A stretch of 64,000 nucleotides of DNA from Podospora bellae-mahoneyi (Eukaryota; Ascomycota; Sordariomycetes; Sordariales; Podosporaceae), in assembly GCF_035222275.1 (NCBI RefSeq), contig NC_085884.1, positions 1,426,001 to 1,490,000 on the forward strand, written 5' to 3'. The notes under the pieces were generated by a model that was not told where the DNA came from, made no database searches, and was given only the letters and a program-made list of their open reading frames with translations. This document shows, piece by piece, positions 58,044-64,000 of this stretch. Position numbers and translations under genes: made by a program. How positions within the stretch are numbered: position 1 is the first letter of the stretch; the number at the start of each line of letters is the position of its first letter.

Positions 58044-59501
58044 GTTGAAGGACTGTAGGGGAATTCTGAGCGAGACTCGGAACCCGGAAGGAGGAGATAG
58101 AGGTCGGACTGCTAAAGATTCCTGGAGACGAGGTCTTGTCAGCGGAACAGGTTCGAAATCCAACCATGGAATTTGCTGAGGTGTTTGCTGAGGCGGAAAC
58201 AAGAACACAAAATCGAGTTCCGGCCGGAAGTCGAGCAGAAGAAGGCAACCCCTCGCCCAGCCAGGGTCCCGTCGGACTGCAGCGATAACGGAACACCGGA
58301 CGCGCTGACGCCGCAACCCCCGGCCAGCCAACGAGAGACAGAAGAGACAGAAAAGACAGAAAAGACAGGAAAGACAGAAGAGACAGAAGAGACAGAAGAG
58401 ACAAACTCACCTCTTAACAATGCGATGTTCAAGAGTGGTCGAGCAGGTGAAGAGAGGAAGGGAGAACGAGAGGGATGGATGGATGGGAAAGTCGAGGAAA
58501 AGTTGAGGGAATTGGGTTTGTATCTAGTTCTGGAAGTTCTGCGCGAAAAAAAGAAAAAAAAAACAGATGCGGTTCAACCAAAGCCCAGCCAAACTGGACT
58601 TGCCTGCCTTCGGGCATGGAGGGGAAGCTTCCCCCCCAAAAGCTCTTTCCCAACAATCATCCCACTCAGCTCTTGCCAAAGCCCCACGCACCCCTCCCCT
58701 CCCTGGACAGTGAATGGGTGGATGGGGTCTTGACGTGGGCGGTTAGGTTAGGTTCGTCTCCCCTTGCCATTGAGGTGGCCTGGTCAAACCTGGAACCCAT
58801 CGCGGTGGCTTGCATCGGCCATGCATGATGAAGATACGAAGCCCCGAGATCCAGCCCCCGGAGTAGATTGACTTGACCCCTATTTATATGCATGTAGCAT
58901 CTCTGTGTCCATCACATCGTTCGTCCATGGCATCGCTGCCGTGAGTGTTCCTGCCAAGGCCCCTCACCAGATGAAGGCCCAAAAAGAACGCGGGGGTTCT
59001 CATCAGATTACCCCACCTTTCTGACGGGCGGTGAGAGGGCCATTGGTGGCGGGGGTGGTGTTCTGTCGTTTGGGTGACACAGAGAATGTCAACCAATCGC
59101 TGACAACTCTGACGGCATGCGGGGCCGAATGAGGGAAAAGCGGGACAATTCCAAAGGGGTTTGGCCTGCTTTGCTCGTGACTCCGCACGTGCATTCTTGC
59201 TGGCTGAGCTGCCCTGCTGAGGTAAGGCAACCTTGAAGTGGTCCAAGCTCTCGAATCGGCGGCTGCGCACGGGGCACAGGGTGGCTGGAAGAGGAGCTGA
59301 GTCTTGCTGGTGTCTGTCGTTGTCGCTTGCTTCTGATCGCCCGACCGACCCCCCGCTAAAGATTCCATACCGACACCACCAGAACCGCATCACCATCGCT
59401 ATCCTCCCCACGTTCCTGTCGAGACTGCCCCGCGCCGCCGATATCTGTCCAACTCTCGTCCGTTGCGAAAATAAATTTGTTCTCGGTCAACTAGATTCAC
59501 C
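58044..59501. other. Divergent region between pyruvate kinase and mitofissin; 5' UTR and promoters
   Basis: About 1.45 kb. It contains the pyruvate kinase leader with a probable intron (donor at 58405-58410) and both promoters. Other open frames (58173-58733, 58884-59411) have no coding signs. Confidence 0.45.
58329..58404. repeat. Degenerate (GACAGAARA)n minisatellite in the pyruvate kinase leader
   Basis: Units of 9-11 bases such as AGACAGAAG, AGACAGAAA and AGACAGGAA repeat about eight times. On the transcribed strand this is a long pyrimidine tract (CTTCTGTCT) directly after a GTGAGT donor. Confidence 0.85.
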
Positions 59502-60001
59502 ATGGTCGTAAGTATTCGCCCCCTTCGAGTGCCATCACCGCCTCTTTCTGCTCGGCGGTCTCTGTGTCGCTTTCCGAGTCTAAGAACCATGCCGTCTTCC
59601 AGCTCCTCGACTTACTGACATTCGGCCTCTGGTCAAAGCTGGCAAGGTTGACTCATTATGCCTTTGATGCTGTGCTCGGTGAGTCGCTGCCCACACCCCT
59701 CGCCTGCACCGCCTTTGCTTGAACTCTCTGTCGGCTAACCCAACATACTTAGTTTCCACCATCCTTGCGGGGATGAAGCGCTCGACTGGCCTGACGTGAG
59801 TCGATTAACGAGAACATGGAAAGAACCGAATAAATGTGCTGATGGTTCGGAATTCGCAGTTTCCAAGCAGATCAGATTGGCGATTCGGACCAGGACCCCT
59901 TCAGGAAGTTCATGAACCGCTACCTCGGTGTCGGCGAGTGGGTGATGGATCAGTCGGTTGCCATTGCAGGCTCGAGCAAGTGGTTCAAGAGAACCCGGTA
60001 A
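59502..60001 (+). CDS. ATG44: Mitofissin (DUF1748 family), 76 aa
   Basis: Four exons: 59502-59507, 59639-59678, 59753-59795 and 59860-60001, sum 77 codons. The first coding exon is just ATG GTC. The acceptor at 59638 has a CTGAC branch 20 bases upstream. The protein reads MVLARLTHYAFDAVLVSTIL, AGMKRSTGLTFQADQ, KFMNRYLGVGEWVMDQSVAI and ends SSKWFKRTR. The LTHYAFDAVLxSxxLAGxKRSTGLT core defines DUF1748, now known as mitofissin (Atg44 in fission yeast, Mdi1 in budding yeast), an intermembrane-space protein that drives mitochondrial fission in mitophagy and homeostasis. Length matches the family (about 73-80). The introns make it invisible to simple frame searches. Confidence 0.9.
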
Positions 60002-60628
60002 AGCGCCTCCATGCTTTCATGACGAAACGATCGAAACCGGATGGCGGGGAAACAGGCGGTCGAGGCGAGGGGAGCATATGGACGCCAGCCTCCCTATGGC
60101 TCAACTGGTTTGGGGCTGGCGGAGGAGATCATGATCATGATCATGTTCATGTTATGACCGGGCCGGGTACATGCGGGCGGTTTTCGGGGTGCTTTTCTCG
60201 AGTCGCGCGGTCTTTTTTTGTTGGCGGCGTTCATGGACTCTCCTTGACAAGAGAAGGGGATGCATTTTCTCCTCTTGGGATTCTGAATATCGGATTTGGT
60301 CCTAGGATTTTTGCGCAATACCATTGGAATTTTCCCATCTCTGTGTCCTGGTGATGCAGGAGGCTCCTGGGGTGTGTTTCTGTCCGTTTCCCGTTCTGTT
60401 CCGATGCCCCATCCGGGGTAGCATTAGCCGAGGCAATCCATAGCAGGCCTAGTTCTGCCAGCTGTGCCAGCCCACGGGCCGCAAGTTCACAACACCACTC
60501 ACACGACAGACAGCACGACATGTTTTCGAGTTACATACACATAGGGGCACGGCTTGACGGTTCAATGGCTGGATTATGTTGATCTACCGCCCTTGAAACA
60601 AGGCCTTCTCTGCCGGGAAGAAGCACTC
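60002..60628. other. Intergenic, no gene seen
   Basis: 3' region of mitofissin and the convergent unknown gene. A (ATGATC)n-like patch at 60127-60150. Confidence 0.4.
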
Positions 60629-61512
60629 TTAGTCTGGCGGCAATACATCCTCTTCTTCCGCCTCCCCCTTGTCCTCGAGATAATCAACGAAGCTGTTCCA
60701 ATTCTTCCTCCCCAGCAGCAACGGCCTGATGACTTTGCGTTGCATCCAGTCGCAGGCTCTCTGGCTTTCTTGACATGTCGCGCTCTCCTGCAGCGCTTCC
60801 CACTCCAAGTCTGTTTCCGTCTTCTCCATCACGGGTGCGAGAGCCGTCCTCGCCTCGGGCTCGGACATGGCTTGCAGAACCATCATCTGACGCTTCAGAT
60901 CCTCGAGTTCTTCTTCGTCCAACTCCATTGGATCAAACGGCTTGCTCAGCCTGTCTCTGGCGTAGGGTGGAGAGACTGGAGGAGGCTGATCACCTCGGAC
61001 AGGTAGCGGAGTCTGTCGTCCGCGTCGCTGAGCATGTTGGTGAGATCACGCAGGGTTTTTCGCATGTTCCTGAGCCTGCTTTCGAGATAGAGGAAGGGTG
61101 GACGGCCGTGGCGGTAGATTGTTTTGATCCATGTGCCGGTTATGCCGGGTTTTGATGCTACGTCGTAGGAGCCGGGTTGACGGCCGGCGATGGCAGTGGT
61201 GAAGGAGATGAGGCGGAGGATGGAGTGGCCGACGCGGCCGGACTGGCTGGTATTGTGCTTCTGCTTGGTGTTGTTCTCCTGCGTGTTGTTCCCCTCAGTG
61301 TTGTTCTCGCCCATGCTGTTCTCGCCCACGTTATTCTTCTTCATTTTTGATTTGAAAGAGGCTCGCCAGTCATGGGTGATCAGGTCCATCCTTTCATATT
61401 CTTTTCCTGCCGGAAGAAGCTTGTCGAGGAAGCTTTCCACCTTGCTGGTCGTGTCATAGGAGACCAGAAATGACAGGTCGCTTTTCATAGCGGGCGGTTT
61501 GTTGGGTGCCAT
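60629..61512 (-). CDS. Unrecognised helical protein, about 269 aa
   Basis: The ATG at 61512 gives MAPNKPPAMKSDLSFLVSYD. An Asn-rich low-complexity stretch (NSMGENNTEGNNTQENNTKQ) separates it from a folded-looking part (SGRVGHSILRLISFTTAIAG, TWIKTIYRHGRPPFLYLESR). The frame then either stops at 60946 or is spliced (60976-61049, GTGATC...CTCCAG, phase 1) to PPYARDRLSKPFDPMELDEE and a helical end (LEDLKRQMMVLQAMSEPEAR to EEEDVLPPD). The splice model sums to whole codons and is preferred, but the donor is weak. TATA-like ATATATATAG at 61637-61646 lies about 125 bases upstream. I recognise no family. Confidence 0.55.
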
Positions 61513-62421
61513 TGGTCTGAGTTGAGGCTGGTGTAAGTATTGGACCTGTGGTCTGAGTTGACACCTCGAGAATGGTATGGGTTGAGAGTATGGAGGAATG
61601 CAAGTGGTTGCATAGATTGGGGGGAACCCGACGAGAATATATATAGTCGTTTTTAAATACCTTATCAAAGTTTTTCTCGCGGCCGCTCTCTTTAAAACTC
61701 TAACAGCGTGGCGTTGGCATAGACTGACAGGATGCAACTCAGACGGTGAGGTGGTTGAGGTTAGGTTTGGCAGCTCACAACACCACCGGAATAGAACTTG
61801 AACTGGCTGAATCGATCGCAACAGAGACCATCTCCTTTGATTGTCCGAAGGCCTTGACCATCTATCACTTTGCTTCTCTTCTGAGACCAATTCATTACTT
61901 AATTGTTAGCGAACGTAATATGTCTATGAGCCTATGTTTCCTTGCGATTGTGAGCGGTAGGCGGGAGGCTCCCGTGGGGCACCAGTGTTGCAAATTGTTT
62001 TTCGCTGTGTGGGATCCAGAAGCTCCACGATGGCTTCAAAATGACAGAGGGGATTGATTATCAAGTACACAAGAATTCAGGGCTACTGTACCCTGCGTAC
62101 CAGCAGCATCGATATGCGGTCTTTCATCTATGCACCTCGGGTCAGGGTTGTGCATTGTAGTCATGATGAGAGCTCATTGACACAAGACTGCTTTGTTCGC
62201 CCACAGACATACAATGTGCAACGTAGCCATGTCGTATCATTTTGGCCATTTTGCTTGAAAAGATAAAAATGAAATAAAAACACATCTGATACCCCCAAGA
62301 AAGCGTTCAGTCACAGTTGCCATATCACTTGCTCCGGGCAGTGATCATCTCTCGTCATCTGCAAACTGACCAATCACAAGCCGCTTGCGCACAGTGTAGG
62401 GTGCAACTCTGATAACAAATC
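61513..62421. other. Divergent intergenic region
   Basis: 0.9 kb upstream of two divergent genes. TATA-like element for the minus-strand gene at 61637-61646. No gene seen. Confidence 0.45.
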
Positions 62422-63615
62422 ATGTCCTCCATCATGGATATCATCCAGGACGACTTTTCCTCCCTCGACCTTCATGAACCACTATCGCCATCTCATTCCG
62501 GCCAATCAATTATCAATAACGACAGATTAGCCCGCATCATGGAAATCCGACGCCTCGAAAGCCCAGATCTCAACCCGCCCAGGTACCACGACCCATCAAC
62601 ACCACCCTCCTCACCACCACAGCCATCTTCCACCTCATCATCCCCCGGAACACCCGGACCACCACCCAAACCACCACCATCCCCCCCTCAATTCCCCCAA
62701 TTCTCCCTCTTCCCAGGTGAACTCCAAAACCTAATCTGGGACCACGCCGCCCAGCTCCTCTCCTCCCCAACCTCGACCCCAGGAATCCACTTCCTCCTCC
62801 AACCCCCCCTCTTAAGCCCCAACACCCCCCCTCTCGTCCGCCCGGCCCCCTTCCAGCTTTCTACTCCATGGCTCACCAACGACCTCGACCTCATCCCAAC
62901 CAGAGACTCCTTCTGTCTCAACCTCGCAAACCTCCTCCTCACCTGCCGCGCCTCTCGCGCCGCCATTCTCCGCAACAACGCCTCTTTCCCATTCACCCAC
63001 AACAGAACTATCCTAAGGTCTCTCCCCCAAAAGGGGTATCCAGTGTTGTGCCCCCCAAAGTCCGTCGACTTGTCCCTCGACCTCCACCGAGATTTGGTGT
63101 CACTAACTTCGGCCAATGGCACCTGCGACGAAGTGAGGAGGATGCTCGATTTCACCGACGGTAACCACTTCATCTTTTCGGCGGCGAGGAAATTTGCGGT
63201 GAGGTATGGATTAGGCTGGGAACTGCCGACTCCGGGCCCGTTTCAGCACGACAGGCGGTGTCCGACGGGGTGGATGGGGATGAGGGGGGGGGGGAGGCCG
63301 GGGTTTTGCTCGAGGTGTGTGGGGAGGTTGGTTGAGCGGTTCAGGAGGTTGGAGGAGGTTTGGGTTGTGGTTGATTTGCCTGAGAAGGGGTGGAAAAGGG
63401 TTGATGGTGGGTGGGGGAGGAAAAAGGAGTTTGAGGGGTGGGATAGGCGGTGGTTTGCTGTTGAGGGGGTGGGCGTTGTGGGGGAGGAGGGGAATGGGAA
63501 TGGGGGGGTAGTGGAGGAGGGGTTGGAGGTGCTGGAGAGGGTGAAGAGTAATTTGGTGAGTTCTCTTTCGAGATATAGGTTTGAGATGGAGGGGGAAGTG
63601 GTGCTGATGAGATGA
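62422..63615 (+). CDS. 2EXR-domain protein, 397 aa
   Basis: A single frame. The disordered N-terminus (Ser/Pro runs TPPSSPPQPSSTSSSP) leads into QFSLFPGELQNLIWDHAAQL, the start of the 2EXR domain (usual form FxxFxxLPxELRxxIWxxA). SFCLNLANLLLTCRASRAAI is the second conserved block (LLxxCRESRxxA), and CPPKSVDLSLDLHRD with the aromatic VRYGLGWELP follows. 2EXR proteins are abundant in filamentous ascomycetes and mostly uncharacterised. The sense strand is C-rich to about 63150 and G-rich after; an intron near 63555 (AATTTGGTGAGTTCT) cannot be excluded and would move the stop. Confidence 0.75.
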   Translation: MSSIMDIIQDDFSSLDLHEPLSPSHSGQSIINNDRLARIMEIRRLESPDLNPPRYHDPSTPPSSPPQPSSTSSSPGTPGPPPKPPPSPPQFPQFSLFPGELQNLIWDHAAQLLSSPTSTPGIHFLLQPPLLSPNTPPLVRPAPFQLSTPWLTNDLDLIPTRDSFCLNLANLLLTCRASRAAILRNNASFPFTHNRTILRSLPQKGYPVLCPPKSVDLSLDLHRDLVSLTSANGTCDEVRRMLDFTDGNHFIFSAARKFAVRYGLGWELPTPGPFQHDRRCPTGWMGMRGGGRPGFCSRCVGRLVERFRRLEEVWVVVDLPEKGWKRVDGGWGRKKEFEGWDRRWFAVEGVGVVGEEGNGNGGVVEEGLEVLERVKSNLVSSLSRYRFEMEGEVVLMR

Positions 63616-64000
63616 CAGAAAGATCCGAGGTATTATCATATGCCGTGGGTGAGCGAGTTGAAGTTTGGGTTGTTGGGGTGGGAGAAGTCGACATGATGAG
63701 TGGTTGAAGGGGACTACAAAAGGGTACATGGCCATGCGATACGGGTGTGTTGGTTGCAGTGGACTATGATCCGCCTTGCACAAGGTATTGGACATCATAT
63801 GAATATCTTGAGCAAGGAAGACACCCGGGTAACAGAACACATGGATTGGATATCGATCATGTCTTTCGGCTAAAGTGGTAGGTTCAGTGCGATGAAGCTT
63901 GGACACCCATGCTTGCAGATCTTAGAGAGAACTGTGTCGAGAGTAGGTAGTGTACATTTCAGTACGGAACGGCATACATAGATAGTACAAGCATACTCAA
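63616..64000. other. 3' flank, no gene seen
   Basis: No supported feature to the window end. Minus-strand frames overlapping 63211-63906 are C-rich shadows of the 2EXR gene. Confidence 0.4.

Noticed and set aside
58173-58733. Plus-strand frame with Glu/Thr repeats over the pyruvate kinase leader
   Set aside because: The repeats come from the minisatellite; no start context or domain.

Overview
The window reads as nuclear DNA of a filamentous ascomycete, most likely a sordariomycete close to the Sordariales. The evidence is short spliceosomal introns (about 47 to 190 nt, mostly 50 to 65, GT-AG with CTAAC/CTGAC-like branch sites), fungal-only protein families (Zn2Cys6 regulator, two HET proteins, Clr5, 2EXR, LysM, DOMON-b561) and eukaryotic tRNA genes. 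No operons, CRISPR arrays, insertion sequences or intact transposons are visible. Gene models were built by joining frames at splice sites. Where every exon phase closes (MFS, SCOT, DIC1, MSH6, FAD enzyme 2, KP4-like, Clr5, AAA-HET, pyruvate kinase, mitofissin) the model is strong.

Layout. 0-8 kb: a broken LysM gene at the edge, tRNA-Gly(TCC), a small secreted protein, tRNA-Val(AAC) and an MFS permease of the allantoate/Dal5 type. 8.5-16.6 kb: an organelle-metabolism group holding mitochondrial SCOT-type CoA transferase, an AhpD-like protein ending in the peroxisomal signal SKL, the mitochondrial dicarboxylate carrier DIC1, and a Zn2Cys6 regulator that carries one in-frame TGA. 18-29 kb: a FAD monooxygenase, MSH6, a DOMON-cytochrome b561 protein and a single-pass wall/membrane sensor-like protein. 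30-36 kb: a broken C2H2 gene, a second FAD monooxygenase, a KP4-like secreted protein and the C-terminal remnant of an AAA ATPase. 36-41 kb: a HET protein and a Clr5 protein. 41-45.7 kb is a gene-poor gap. 45.7-64 kb: an Atg28-like coiled-coil protein, a 1671-residue AAA ATPase-HET fusion, an unrecognised conserved-looking gene, tRNA-Gly(GCC), pyruvate kinase, a 76-residue mitofissin (Atg44/DUF1748), an unknown gene and a 2EXR protein.

The most striking item is the gene at 48.7-53.9 kb. It has an N-terminal membrane segment and a complete Msp1/ATAD1-like AAA+ module, and is spliced at a phase-0, 56-nt intron directly into a full HET domain. HET domains trigger cell death in fungal allorecognition, so this looks like an ATPase-gated incompatibility or immunity protein, analogous in logic but not in ATPase type to the NACHT/NB-ARC-HET proteins. 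A separate AAA remnant lies next to the other HET gene at 35-38.5 kb.

A second broad signal is compositional. In many genes the sense strand is C-rich at the 5' part and flips to G-rich at the 3' part, always with the same polarity relative to transcription. Several genes are broken (LysM, C2H2, AAA remnant) or carry a single TGA (Zn2Cys6).
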